DNA of 64,000 bases, taken from NCBI GenBank assembly GCA_963693315.1, contig OY856187.1, forward strand, positions 379,415,306 to 379,479,305. The letters run 5' to 3'. Shown piece by piece: positions 34,336-45,414 of this stretch (positions are counted from its first letter, which is position 1; every line of letters starts with the position of its first letter). Source of the stretch: Diogma glabrata (taxonomy: Eukaryota > Arthropoda > Insecta > Diptera > Cylindrotomidae). The position numbers and the translations under genes were made by a program. The notes beneath the pieces are model-generated. The model saw nothing but the letters and a program-made list of their open reading frames with translations, did not search any database and had not been told where the DNA came from.

Positions 34336-35015
34336 AACTCTTCCCGCATGGAGGGATCAGTTTTTATTGTTTTGAAAATGCTTTTTATTTTTGATCTACG
34401 GGTGTGACAACTCCGCGTACTCCAGTCCCTGCTATTGACATACGAGTTAACGTGAGATATCACATACCACTGACAAAAGCAGTGAGATATCACTAGCCAA
34501 GGTGACATCTTAGTGGTGGTGGCAGATGAACTGTATTCAGTTAACGGTAGCACCCTCAATCTTAGCTGTGAAATAATCCTTGATTATGAGACGCTATTGC
34601 TTCCTTGAGGAAACGAGCCTTCATATAACTATGTGTGGGCTTTAATTTTCAAGAAAGACAGTGTGTCACAGGATCAAGGAATATGCAACCGGCTGGATTA
34701 TTGGCAACTACATTTTTGTCTTGTTTCAGCAAATTTTTGTAAACATTTGCTATTTACTTTTATTTTCTCTATTCTATCATAAAATATTGGCCTATGTCAT
34801 ATTTTGTCAGTGATAGGATTTTTTGTATAGTTATCCATTCTTTAACAAAAAATATAAAAAACAAAAAAAAGAAAGATTTACGTCCATCAACACCTTTGAA
34901 CGTATGTTGTTGTGGGGACCTTGTTCTTAAAAGGTTTTTATGTGTTATTGTGACACATATTGTAATTCCTGTGTAGTAGGAATTTTAATTAACACATTTT
35001 ATTAAAAAAAAAAAC
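34336..35015 (+). mobile_element. Internally deleted LINE derivative, plus copy
   Basis: The 5' part matches the leader of the coding LINE (compare 40535-40965): TTGACATACGAGTTAACGTG, AGATATCACATACCACTG, CAGTTAACGGTAGCACC, TGTGTGGGCTTT, GGCTGGATTATTGGCA, ATGTCATATTTTGTCA and TAGTTATCCATTCTTTAACA. It then passes without any ORF into the LINE 3' end: CAACACCTTTGAACG, TAAAAGGTTTTTATGTGTTA, TTGTGACACATATT, AACACATTTTATT and poly-A. So a ~0.7-kb unit keeps both LINE ends and lacks the endonuclease and RT, as expected of a parasite mobilised by its parent's machinery. Confidence 0.75.
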
Positions 35016-37125
35016 TAAAAAGTTTTGATATTCACCTTTTTTATAAGAATCAAAAATCCAAATTTTGAAATTAATAGAACGTCATGAATCGAAATCGAAT
35101 GAAGATACTCACAAAACAGTTCGAATAAAATGTTTTTGTACACAATGTCAATTTCTTTTTCATAATTTTTTTAAAAATTCCAAAAAAATATAATTTCTCC
35201 CCAATCAAGTTGAATGATTTATTCAAAATTTTACTTATTCATAACGAATCACAAAATTCACTCAATGTATTTACATTGTTTGGCGTAATTTCACATACAT
35301 CTTAGCAAGCAAACGGTATAAAACGTTTTAAATATTTTTAAATAAGCATAATTATAAATTATCTTTTCAATATAGCTCTGATTATAATATTGCCGATTAT
35401 AGTTTAAAAATATACTTTAATATACATAAGAAAGTTAAATTCAGATCTATTTAAATTTAATTATTTTAGCTGACAAATTTGTTCACTCACAAGTCACAAC
35501 ACATACACCATAGATAAAAATATTTTATCAAGAGCAATTCAATTAATTCCGTCTGTAATCACTTTAATACTAACACACATAATGCAAAATATAATTGAAA
35601 TGTTTCCGTTTTTTTTTTTGATAGAAGTTAAATCATTTTCTTACTTATTTCAAGTTCATATTTTCACTAAATCTTGTCCAAAAATTTCACTTCATATTTA
35701 TAATTATTCTATTAAATTTATGAATGAAAAATTAAAACAATGAAAATAAAATAAATTTATAAAATTTAAAAAACAAAACACAAATCTATTGCTATACACG
35801 AAACGATCGGAATAACACAAACATCTCGATGACGATAGTTTTAAAATATCTTTAAATACTACAATAAAAAAAAATTTATTTTTTAAATTTATAATTAATA
35901 AAATAGAAAGCGAAACATCGTCAGAATAAATATATCAGTGTATGTATTGTAAAAAAAATACAGAAAAGATTAAGATGTAAGTCAATATGTATTGAACGTT
36001 TTTTACTTTTTTCGAAAATATGGAACAAGTTTTATACATATTAGCTTTAAAACCACTTTCAATCTCATTTTGTTTTTCTTTTCAGTTTTTGCATTTATTT
36101 TTACTTCTTGGCATATCACTTACTATGCATTTCCTATAAATACAACTTCGTCAATGTAACGGAACAAACAAATTCTTTTTTCTTGATTAAAGACTTTAAT
36201 AATTTGATAAATTAAATTTTAAGAAAAATAAATAATTTGCAAAATACATGTTTACCATTATTGGTTGTGGTCGTTGAAAGTAATATCAAGTAAATGATAA
36301 AATTTATAAGATTTATAAAGAATTTTAAAGAATGATTTTGAGATTGTACGACCTCAAACGTGATGGATATACAAGTTGAGAGATGCCGCAAATCATTCAA
36401 GGTTGAAAAGTCACATCCTGAACAAACTAGAAACTAAAAAAAATATGTGTGATAAAACATTTTCCTTCTATTAAATTCACTCATCAGATTAGTATTTGAA
36501 TAGTAGTTTCCTGTAGTAAGCCTTCCTACCCCATTTAAAAAAAGGTGTTGGAGAGCAATCAGTATATTAGTTACTCCCTATCATTTGTTATTGAAAATGG
36601 CGTCCAAAGAGTTGATTTTTTGACCAATTCATTCAAAGAAATATCTATTTCATAAAATTATAATCTTTAATTCATTCAATATAATTTTATGATAATTACA
36701 CTTTTAAATCAATCAATGATTCATCAAACCCGACAAACCTTTTCATATCGATAGAAGCATATGTGTGTGATTGCATTTGTAAATGATCCGTCCATTTGTT
36801 CGGAAGTTTTTCAATTATAAAATTTTAAAGACAACAAACCAGAAATCAAAAAATTTAAATATTTAATTTATGTGTAGAAAATAATATTAATTTTAAATTA
36901 TTTTCTCAACATGAAAAAATAAATTTAAATATCGATAAGTCGATATGAAACAAGGCAATCAAATATTACAAAAATTTAATAATGTTTTTAAATCACTAAA
37001 ATTAATTATTCAAAGTGCCCGTTTGTTTTTTGTTTTTGTATAGAATACTTTTTAATTATTAAATTCTTTTGTTTATTATTATTATTAAATAAATTTCGTT
37101 TCGCTTCGTTTTTTTTTAATCGCAA
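35016..37125. other. AT-rich spacer, no gene seen
   Basis: About 2.1 kb of strongly A/T-rich sequence. I find no ORF with motifs, no tRNA-like fold and no transposon ends. Confidence 0.5.
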
Positions 37126-37127
37126 AA

Positions 37128-37172
37128 GACCGAAAGACAGATGAAGACCGAAAGACAGATGAAGACCGAAAT
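37128..37172 (+). repeat. Short tandem GACCGAAAGACAGATGAA repeat
   Basis: About two and a half copies of the 18-bp unit GACCGAAAGACAGATGAA. Simple tandem repeat. Confidence 0.85.
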
Positions 37173-37299
37173 TTTTACGAAAATGTATTGGTTAAATTTT
37201 CTTTATTGCGTGTTTCGAAAACTTATTCGCAAAATCAATAAAACAAATTCTTGTCTAAAACTTAAATTATTTAAAATAAATCTACATCTACATCTACAT

Positions 37300-37800
37300 A
37301 TATGTATATAAATACGTAAGCGCTATTTTTGTGGTACAATTTCAAAATATTTGCCCCAACAAAAGTGTGGCAATGGCAATATGTATATCGTTGGAAAGGT
37401 CTTGAGTAGTAGATGTGCCAAAAATATTTTTTTGGAATTGTGACGATTTTTTGAGAAAAAGGGGGAAAAATGTGATAGACGTGTTTTTTGAGTTTTTTAT
37501 TCGGTTATTTTGTTTTTTTTTTTCAAGTTATTTGCTTCACAATTCAAAATCAATTATTTATATATAAATATGTTAGCACTATTTTTGTGTTACCATTTCA
37601 AAATATTTGCTCCAACAAAAGTTTGGCAATATGTATACTGTCGAAAATCTCTTGAGCAGTAGATGTGCCGAAAAATATTTTTTTTTATGGATGATTTTTT
37701 GAGACAAAAGTGGAAAATGTGAAGAGGGAGTGTTGTTTTGAGTTTGTTGTTCGATAATTTTGTTTTTACTTCACAATTTTCAATTAAAATATCTTACATA
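37300..37800. repeat. Tandem duplication, period ~256 bp
   Basis: Two units share AAATA(C/T)GT(A/T)AGC(G/A)CTATTT, ATTTCAAAATATTTGC, CCAACAAAAGT, TTGAG(T/C)AGTAGATGTGCC, a GATTTTTTGAGA word and TTACTTCACAATT. The CTATTTTTGTG words are 256 bp apart. A related TTTCACAGTTCAAAATCAATT word also occurs at 52445, at the other edge of the split LINE 3' UTR. Confidence 0.75.
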
Positions 37801-37839
37801 TCCTAAGTTTTATTTTATCTTTTGTTCGGACCATCTTCA

Positions 37840-38313
37840 ATTTAAATTGCAAAAAAAATTGTTGTATGTCTGTTGGTTTGCGTGCGTGGGTGGGTGGTTG
37901 ACAAAAACGCATGGGATCTTGATGAAATATTGCTTATAACCCAAGTTTACTTGAAAATAGAAGATTTGGATTCATTTCAAAATTGGACAAAATGGCTGGG
38001 GTTCTCCCGAACTCTTTGAATCTTCAATAACTTCTAATCTTATTGAAACCGGATATATAAGGTTTTGGACCGGTTTCCAATATTACTGCTTACCAACTTC
38101 CGGTTTGTCGCTTCCGGTTAAATTTTTTTTTTTGCATTGTTTATCCCTTCTTTATCCTTCAGTTACAAATCGAGTTTCATGAAACGTAGGTTAAAGGTTT
38201 CAATCAATATGATAAAGATTTCATTATCATTTGGGGTACATTATAAGGGTTGGGAGGTTAACCATGCAACAGATAGTTTTTATGACTACGTTTTTTATAT
38301 TTTTTGGGAGCAT
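37840..38313 (-). repeat. LINE 3' UTR copy, distal part (split)
   Basis: Homologous to 29080-29540 (GGGTGGTTG, GGATCTTGATGAAA, GGATTCATTTCAAA, GGACAAAATG, CTCCCGAAC, CTTCCGGTTT and CATGAAACGTAGG in order). It ends at TTTTTTGGGAGCAT, where the 13.2-kb element begins; the UTR continues at 51530. It is the older sequence into which that element inserted. Confidence 0.75.
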
Positions 38314-38439
38314 TAGGGTGTCCCACAAAAATGCTTTATTTTAATTTTTATAACCTTGAACCGGAATTAGGTTGTTTATGGTCTAAAAGTCATCCGTGAA
38401 TTTTTTCAGAATTTTAAAAAATTAATTTACCTCTCGCTA

Positions 38440-39290
38440 TTTTTTTTTTCTGTTTAAGGAGCAAAAAACATTAGATACAATCAGTTTTTCGCCTATAACT
38501 ATTTCAGTTTTGATTTTACAAAAAAAAATTTATGCAAATAAAAGTTGTAGATCTTAAACAAAACGTCGAATTTTTTCTTTGTTTAAGGAAAAAAAATTTT
38601 TTAAGCTTGAAAAAGAAAATCTTTTACAGTCGAATTTTACAAAAATAAAATTATCGTTGGTTTTTCCCCTATAACTATTTCAGTTTTGATTTTACAAAGA
38701 AGTTAATCAAGTAAAAGTTGTAGATAATGAAAAAATACACCGACAGTTATTTTTGTGTTTAGGCAAAAAAAATTGTTTAAGCTGAAAAAGCAAGATCTTT
38801 TATAGTCGAATTTTAAAGATTTAACTAATATCGTCCGTTTTTCGCATATAACTATTTCAGTTTTGATTTTACAAAAAAAATTATTCAAGTAAAAGTCGTA
38901 GATCTTAAAAAAATACATCGATTTTCTTCTTTGTTTAGAGAAAAAAAAATTTGTTAAGCTTGAAAAAGAAGATCTTTCTTTTACAGTCGAATTTTACAGA
39001 AATAACATTAAAGTTCGTTTTTCGCTTATAACTATTTCAGTTTTGATTTTACCAAAAAGTTGTGCAAGTAAAAGTTATAGATATAGTGAAAAAATACATC
39101 GACTGTTATTTTTGTGTTTAGGCAAAAAAACATTTTAAGCTTAAAATGTAAGATATTTTATAGTCGAATTTTACAGATATAACTAATATCGATCGTTTTT
39201 CGCCTAGAACTATTTCAGTTTTGATTTTACAAAAACAATTATGAAAATTGAGGTTGATTTTATACAGAAATAAAGAATTTTCATCGAATA
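38440..39290 (+). repeat. Left-arm array of ~175-bp subterminal repeats
   Basis: About five diverged units. Each carries TATAACTATTTCAGTTTTGA (near 38495, 38670, 38846, 39026 and 39204), then AAGTAAAAGTTGTAGAT, a CATCGA word, TTTGTTTAGG with an A run, AAGCTTGAAAAAGAA and ACAGTCGAATTTTACA. The right-arm arrays carry the same unit in inverse. Confidence 0.85.
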
Positions 39291-39370
39291 AAAAAATATT
39301 TCCTAGAATTTTAAAATATACATAAAAATGTATAATAATATAATAAAATAATATAATTTAATATAATATA

Positions 39371-40490
39371 GGGTCATTCCAAAGTGACTAACGTAACATT
39401 TATACCGAAATTCACAACTTTGTTTCCTTATAACTAAAATAGTAAAGATTATTTTAAGCACTTGTTGACTTTTTAAAATGTAAATCGAATTTATTTATCT
39501 AAATCAGAAAGCTTTTTTATTTAAATTAAAATTTTTAGATATTTTTTAAATAAAAATTTAAATGTGACTAACGTTTTATACCATTAAATTAACACCTAAA
39601 TTATGAACCAAAATTCTCTAGATGTTGAAAATGAAACATAAAATTTATTGATAAGTTTCTTCAATGTAATTAATGTATTGTTTAAAAAAGCCAATAACTT
39701 TTTAAAAAATATGTTAGTTTTTCATAAATTGACGCTTTCGATTTAAATGATGTGTGACTAACGTAACACAAAAGAATTCATGTATTTAGAATGCTTACCT
39801 CATTTATTTGGAAAGTAAAGCAGTCCAATTCAGACACTCCAAACTTTAGCTTACAGAAAATAAAAAGTCTTAAACAATTCAGTTTATTATATTTGTGCTA
39901 TGCTAAATTCTTTTAAGATATATTTTAATACAGACAAATATCGAGCAGTGCTCAGACGAAATCAGCGGCATCATGCCTCAAACTTATTCTTACCCCCGTT
40001 CCACTCGGCAATCGGCTGCCGCAACCGGTGAAACGTTAAAGATCCCGCGCTGTCATACTGGCAGATCGCAGAGAGACTTTGTCCGAACTGCGTACAAATG
40101 GAATAGTTTGCCGGAACACTTAGTCTCAGGTGGCTTCCACCCGCAGATGTTTAAAAAAAGCGTTAATCTACACCTTAGAACGCCAGTTAGTGTGGGATCC
40201 AGGTCTAGACCTAGGTCTTAAAAGGTATTTATGTGTTGTTGTGACACATATTCTAAACCCTATTACACAACACATTTTATTTAAAAAAAAAAAAAAAAAA
40301 TTCGTATATTAAGCCTTTTTCACAACCATGCGCTTAATTGCATTCTAAACAAAATAACTATATTGGAATTTTCACAGTTGTTGCCATATCTTATACTAAA
40401 ATATATGAAAAAAAAATTATTGGTCACAGTTACAGTTTTGTGAAGAAAAAAAATTTAGCTTGAAGGTTGACTTTAAAATGGAATGACCCT
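39371..40490. mobile_element. MITE with GGGTCATTCCA ends and TATA flanks
   Basis: The termini GGGTCATTCC and GGAATGACCC are each flanked by TATA (TA or TATA duplication), as in Tc1/mariner-type non-autonomous elements. The interior repeats GTGACTAACGT words (near 39390, 39565 and 39757). A LINE 3' fragment is inserted at 39932-40299, so the native element was about 0.75 kb. No transposase. Confidence 0.75.
39932..40299 (+). pseudogene. 5'-truncated LINE 3' end inside the MITE
   Basis: Nearly identical to 43720-44085 of the LINE downstream. The frame from 39973 reads MPQTYSYPRSTRQSAAA, then IPRCHTGRSQRD, VRTAYKWNSLPEHLV and NLHLRTPVSVG. The frame stays open across this short stretch although one codon is missing in the QRDF region. 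A poly-A run ends it at about 40299. Near identity to the neighbour implies a recent insertion of the same family. Confidence 0.85.
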
Positions 40491-40988
40491 ATACCAATGT
40501 ACCTGCCATTGCCTGCCCAATATACCTGCCATTGACATATGAGTTAGCGTGAGATATCACATACCACTGGCAATGGCAGGAGATGTCATTAGCCAAGATG
40601 ATATCTTAGGGTGCTGGCGGACGAACTTGAATTAGTCAACGGCAGCACTTCCAGTCTTAGCTGGGCAGCGTTCCGTAGCGGTACCGCTCATTAGCTCTTC
40701 CGAGGAATCGAACCAACACGTAGTTATGTGTGGGCTTTGTGCCTCGATTAAGGTGGTGGGCGGTGCGTCTGGGGTGCGCTGCATCAGCTGGATTATTGGC
40801 ATTTAGTTTTGTTTTGTTTTCTGCAAATTTCTCACAATTTGTTTTTCACTTATTATTTTGTTATTCTTTCTTCATCTTATCATGAAATATTGGCATATGT
40901 CATATTTTGTAGTATGATAGGATTTTTTACTTAGTTATGCATTTTAAAATAAAACACAAAAAAATAAAATAAACATTTTGATATATAT

Positions 40989-42338
40989 ATGGCAGTACAA
41001 CCGAAAAAAAATAAGTCTGCAAGTGGTAAAGCAAATTTGCGCAATCCACCCGCCCATAAAGCGGCATGTCCACGGAATTTGCAGGGACAAAACATATATG
41101 AATCAATAAAAAATTTTAAAATACATGTTCAAAACATCTGCGGATTGAACGCTAACCATGACCACGTGCAACATCATCTTGAGCACGACAAACCGAACAT
41201 TCTATTCCTTACAGAAACACAAGTTTCTGAAAATTTTCTCTTTATAGAATCGCTTAATTCCAAATATAGGCTCGAATCAGCTTTCAAACTCCATCAGGGC
41301 GTATGCGCATTCATTCATGAGAGTGTTGCGTACACGCGCTTTTCAAATTTTGAACTACACGGTGACGGCTTCAATACAATGGTTTTAAAGATTTGTCTTC
41401 CAGAAATGACTTTTTTTACAATAGCTTTATACCGGTCCCCCAACAAACGTAACCCAAACTTTTTTAATATACTGACAAAAATTATGGACGAGATTAGAGC
41501 AAAGTCCCCTAATTGTGAAGTTATCGTTACCGGTGACTTCAACGTCCACAACAAATCATGGTTGGAATTCTCCAAATCGACCGACGATGTTGACAATAGT
41601 GGAAAACTGGCAGAAATTTTTGCCGCGTCTCAGGGCCTATTCCAAATTGTTAAAAGCCCGACTTTCACTCCCCGTAATGGCGGTGAAAATAGTTTTCTAC
41701 TAGATCTCTATCTTACCACAATGCCAGATATTACGAGTGTCGATGTTGCGAAAGGTAGTATTGGAAATTCTGATCATTATTTAATCTCATCAGTTATCAA
41801 AACTGATTTACTTAAAACTACAGCTCCCAAACCCCGTAAAATATTTCACTACTCAAAAATGGATAAGAGTGGTCTTCAAAATTTTTTCCATGGTTTCCCT
41901 TTCGACCGTCATTGTTTTTACACTGACAATGTAAATGTTTCTGCTCAAAACTTTACAGAAACCATCCAATTTGCTATCAATAAATTTGTCCCTTTCTCCA
42001 TAGTAAAACCCAAACAAAAATACTTGTATTCGAAAGCTGCCAAAACGGCACTTAGAAACAAACGTAGATCATTTAATATTTGGATTCATAACAAAACTCC
42101 CACTAATCGATCCCAATATCTAAAGGCCAACAAAATATCAAATCAGATTATCTCAAACGAAAAGTCCGAAATTGACAGAGCGAAAGCCTCAAAACTTACG
42201 TCTATGTCTGTTTCTGACAAGAGTTTCTACAGTGCCATTAATTCTTTAAATTCTGGTACAAAATTTTCTATTCCCCCTGTTATTGATGGTGATTTAATCG
42301 TCAATGATCCCGCAAGAAAAGCTAACTTGTTCGCTTAA
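40989..42338 (+). pseudogene. LINE ORF2, endonuclease half ending at in-frame stop
   Basis: Encodes the target-nicking APE-type endonuclease and the linker toward RT (449 codons). Visible motifs are VQNICGLN (about residues 47-54), LFLTETQVS (72-80, metal-binding Glu), LYRSPN (147-152), VIVTGDFNVH (178-187) and GNSDHYLIS (259-267, catalytic Asp-His). The TAA at 42336-42338 is in the same frame as the RT that follows at 42363, so it is a premature stop splitting one ORF, not a natural end. The first ATG after the leader at 40989 is a plausible start. As it stands the RT cannot be made without readthrough. Confidence 0.85.
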
Positions 42339-43500
42339 CGCTTTGCTCTGAACTCCACTGTTTTGGAAACTCCTAAAGAAATACCCCAAATCCAGTCTTC
42401 AGGAGTTAATATGAATGAACTTCACTTCAAACCCAAAATAGTCGCCAAACTTTTAAAGGGGTTAAACATCAACAAAGCATCAGGAATGGACAATATTCCA
42501 CCCATTATTTTAAAAACCTTTTCCAAAGAACTTGCACCAACTCTAACTAAAATATTCTACCAATCCTACAAATCTGGTATATTTCCCTCGTGCTGGAAGT
42601 TGGCAAATGTCCAGCCCGTCCCCAAAAAGGGACCAAAATCCGATATCTCAAATTATAGGCCAATAGCTTTACTATCGGTCCTATCCAAAGTCTATGAGCA
42701 TTATATTAATACACATATTTCAAAATTTCTGGAAGAAAATCATTTAATATCCGACAGCCAATACGGTTTTCGAAACAAAAGATCAACTACCGATCTATTA
42801 AACTATGTAGCGCATTGTTGGAACAGCATACTTGATAAAGGTGGTGAAACATACGTTATCGCTTTAGACATCTCCAAGGCATTCGATCGAGTCTGGCATG
42901 CCAACTTAATCAACAAGCTCGTTGCGTACGGTTTTCATCCCAATGTTGTGAAGCTGATTCAAAATTTTCTATCCGACCGATACATTTCGGTAACCTTAGA
43001 CGGATATTCTTCTGAGTCTAAACTAATTAACGCTGGTGTACCCCAAGGCTCAGTATTGTCCCCAACCCTATTTTTGATTTATATCAACGAATTGTTGAAA
43101 ATCACCAGCAACCCAATAAATAGTTTTGCAGATGATAGTACTCTGCACAAGTCGTTCGAGCCCCTTCCTTCAAAAGGTAAAATGCACGAACGAATTAATC
43201 CTGCCCGGAGAGACGCTGCCATAAACGTGAACAAAGACCTGAATAAAGTCGCCGACTGGGGTGACCAAAACCTTGTCAATTTCAACTCCACCAAAACACA
43301 GCTGTTGATTGTTTCCAGATTAAAGACCGAGTTCCCCAAAGATATTTTATTTAGTATGTGTGATGAACCAATAGGTGAATGTAAAAACATTCGTTTATTG
43401 GGTGTCACAGTTTCAAATGACCTACTCTGGAACGATCATGTAATGGCGATGGCAAAAAGCGCGTCTAAAAAACTCGGCCTCCTAAATAGATGCAAAAAAT
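42339..43500 (+). pseudogene. LINE ORF2, reverse transcriptase part
   Basis: Same frame as the endonuclease half, immediately after its premature TAA. Counted from the ATG at 42363, visible RT motifs are KASGMDNIPP (38-47), PVPKKG and SNYRPIALLSVLSKVYE (85-112), YGFRNKRSTT (134-143), LDISKAFDRVWH (168-179, first catalytic Asp), INAGVPQGSVLSP (222-234), NSFADDSTLH (253-262, catalytic Asp pair) and LLGVTVS. The frame breaks at about 43496-43503 inside an A/T homopolymer; the remaining C terminus is read in another frame. Except for these two lesions the domain looks intact. Confidence 0.9.
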
Positions 43501-44011
43501 TTTCACTCCATACCAATTGCTCCATGTTTATAAGTCCTATATTCGTCCCTGTATGGAGTACTGCTGTCAAGTTTGGGGTGCTGCCTCTGTTTCCATCTTG
43601 GCCCTCTTGGACTCTGTTCAAAAGCGAGCTATACGAATTGTAGGTGATCGAACTTTGACATCAAAACTTGATTCCCTACAACATCGTCGCACTGTTGCTG
43701 ACCTCGTTATTTTTTACAAATATCGTCATCAGCAGTGCTCAGATGAAATCAGCGGCATCATGCCTCAAACTTATTCTTACCCCCGTTCCACTCGGCAATC
43801 GGCTGCCGCAACCAGTGAAACGGTAAAGATCCCGCGCTGTCATACTGGCAGATCGCAGAGAGACTTCTTTGTCCGAACTGCGTACAAATGGAATAGTTTG
43901 CCGGAACACTTAGTCTCAAGTGGCTTCAACCCACAGATGTTTAAAAAAAGCGTTAATCTACACCTCAGAACGCCAGTTGTTGTGGGACCCAGGTCTAGAC
44001 CTAGGTCTTAA
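43490..44011 (+). pseudogene. LINE ORF2 C terminus after frameshift
   Basis: Continues the product after a 1-base loss near 43500: YQLLHVYKSYIRPCMEY, CCQVWGAASVSILALLDS, VQKRAIRIVGDR, LQHRRTVADLVIFYKYRH, the CHTGRSQRDFFVRTAYKWN block and NLHLRTP to the stop at 44009-44011. The old fragment at 8866 keeps this junction in frame, which supports the frameshift here. This conserved C-terminal block is the part of the family most often found elsewhere in the window, as expected from 5' truncation. Confidence 0.85.
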
Positions 44012-44091
44012 AAGGTATTTATGTGTTGTTGTGACACATATTCTAAACCCTATTACACAACACATTTTATTAAAAAAAAAAAAAAAAAAAA
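44012..44091 (+). other. LINE 3' UTR and poly-A tail
   Basis: Short UTR with TTTATGTGTTGTTGTGACAC, an ATATTCTAAACC word and ACACAACACATTTTATT before about 20 A. The same tail recurs at 40210-40299, 34926-35000 and, inverted, at 44148-44190. Confidence 0.85.
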
Positions 44092-44147
44092 ACTTATTAA
44101 AAATATTGATAAATATATTTCTTTTTTTTTGTTCTCGGTTTCTGATT

Positions 44148-44190
44148 TCATTTTTTTTTTAATAAAATGTGTTGTGTTATGTGTAGTAGA
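44148..44190 (-). mobile_element. Solo inverted LINE tail beside hAT insertion
   Basis: Poly-T followed by AATAAAATGTGTTGTGTTAT and GTGTAGTAG is the reverse complement of the LINE 3' end (ACAACACATTTTATT-polyA). It faces the tail of element 1 about 55 bp away. The 1.7-kb hAT element follows 10 bp further on. Confidence 0.65.
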
Positions 44191-44569
44191 CATTGCAATC
44201 AAGGTTGGCAAATATCATGATATTTATATAAATATCAAAATATCTGATATATATCGGATATATATCCGATATATATCCAGTTCTGATATTTAGTTTTGAA
44301 TAAGTTGTTTATCTTAAATATTATACAATATATGGCCCTTTCCACACTTGTATGCAGTGCAACGCAAGGGAGTGCCCTTGTTTCTTACGCCTTTGCCTAT
44401 GAACTATCTATAAACGCCTATAAATTCAAATATGGAAACTTAAATTTATTTTATAGGCAATTTATCAAGCCTATTCGTCTATATCTTCGATTGCATAAGT
44501 CCAAATGACGAATACGTTTGCTTGCTTTGCCCAAGTTTATTTGCCCAAGTTGCATCATCAATCCATACA

Positions 44570-45230
44570 AGGTTGTACAGCTGATCCAGTAATGGTCCAT
44601 TACTGACGACCAGTAATGCAGCAATGGTCGAGTACTGGCAACCTTAACTGAACCATAAACATAATGTAACTGCTTGATAACTTCGAACAATAAATGACTG
44701 CCATTCAAGGGACAGAGAAAAAATCCAGCAATGACCTATATAAAGTTAAAAACTGGTCCAGTAATGGTCAATTAGTGGCAAGCAGTAATTCAACAATATC
44801 CCGGTACTGGCAACCATGACTCATAGTACTGGCAACTATGACTCTGTCATTAGCATAATTTTACTTGTTAAAAACATCGGAAAATAAATGGCTGCCCAAT
44901 AACAATAGCCAATTAATTTTAACCATTAACGTGCCATAGCTTACCCATTTAAAGTAAACATTACTGATTAATTTCTATAAACCGTACATTGGACGATTCA
45001 TTGTTCCAGTAATGGCCCAATAACAATAGCCAAGTATTGTTTACCATTCATGGGCCAGAGTACTGGCCCAATAACAAAGTCAAGTACCGTTAACCATTAA
45101 TGAACCAGTGATTGACCGTATTTCAAATTCATGAATGGTTCTAGTACTGGCCCAATAACAAAGTCAAGTACCGTTAACCATTAATGGACCAGTGATTGAC
45201 CGTATTTCAAATTCTGGAAAACCCTGCTGG
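44570..45230. repeat. Degenerate CCAGTAATGG/CCATTA repeats in hAT
   Basis: Many spaced copies in both senses of CCAGTAATGG, GTACTGGC(A/C)A and CCATTAATGG(A/G)CCAG words. The ~125-bp block near 45075-45145, containing CAATAACAAAGTCAAGTACC and TGATTGACCGTATTTCAAAT, is repeated in the next 80 bases. Such interior words may be transposase-binding sites or remnants of array expansion. Confidence 0.65.
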
Positions 45231-45414
45231 GTAGTCGTTCCTTGCCACCACACCATTGGTGGTGTATTTTTAAACTGAGATTGTATTACATACTTTGGAA
45301 AAATTGTAGATCCAGTTAAAAGCGCCATTACAAATTAAATAAAATCTGAAATATAATTATATTTAAATAAGGAAGTAAATGCTTCTTTTCTTTGGTGGTT
45401 TTTCAAACGTTTAC

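Larger units (their letters stand above)
40495..44091 (+). mobile_element. Near-complete APE-RT LINE (element 1)
   Basis: A leader of about 490 bp (40495-40988) is followed by one endonuclease-RT reading frame with two lesions and a 3' UTR ending in a pure A run at 44071-44091. The leader contains GACATATGAGTTAGCGTGAG and CACATACCACTGGCAATGG, shared with the deletion derivatives. No ORF1 (RNA-binding) is present between leader and ORF2, so the copy may be rearranged at the 5' side or the family may lack it. The RT resembles the jockey/CR1 assemblage. A phylogeny would be needed for a clade name. Confidence 0.85.

Noticed and set aside
41315..41596. Minus-strand ORF antisense to the LINE endonuclease
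   Set aside because: Shadow of the coding strand, with no motif of its own; the same holds for 43079-43408 and 48412-48654 (minus) and 41515-41703 (plus).
42363..43643. A separate RT gene starting at the ATG at 42363
   Set aside because: It is in the same frame as the endonuclease ORF ending at 42338. The ATG is internal to a single LINE ORF broken by one stop. The frame's last ~45 codons are out-of-register translation after a frameshift.
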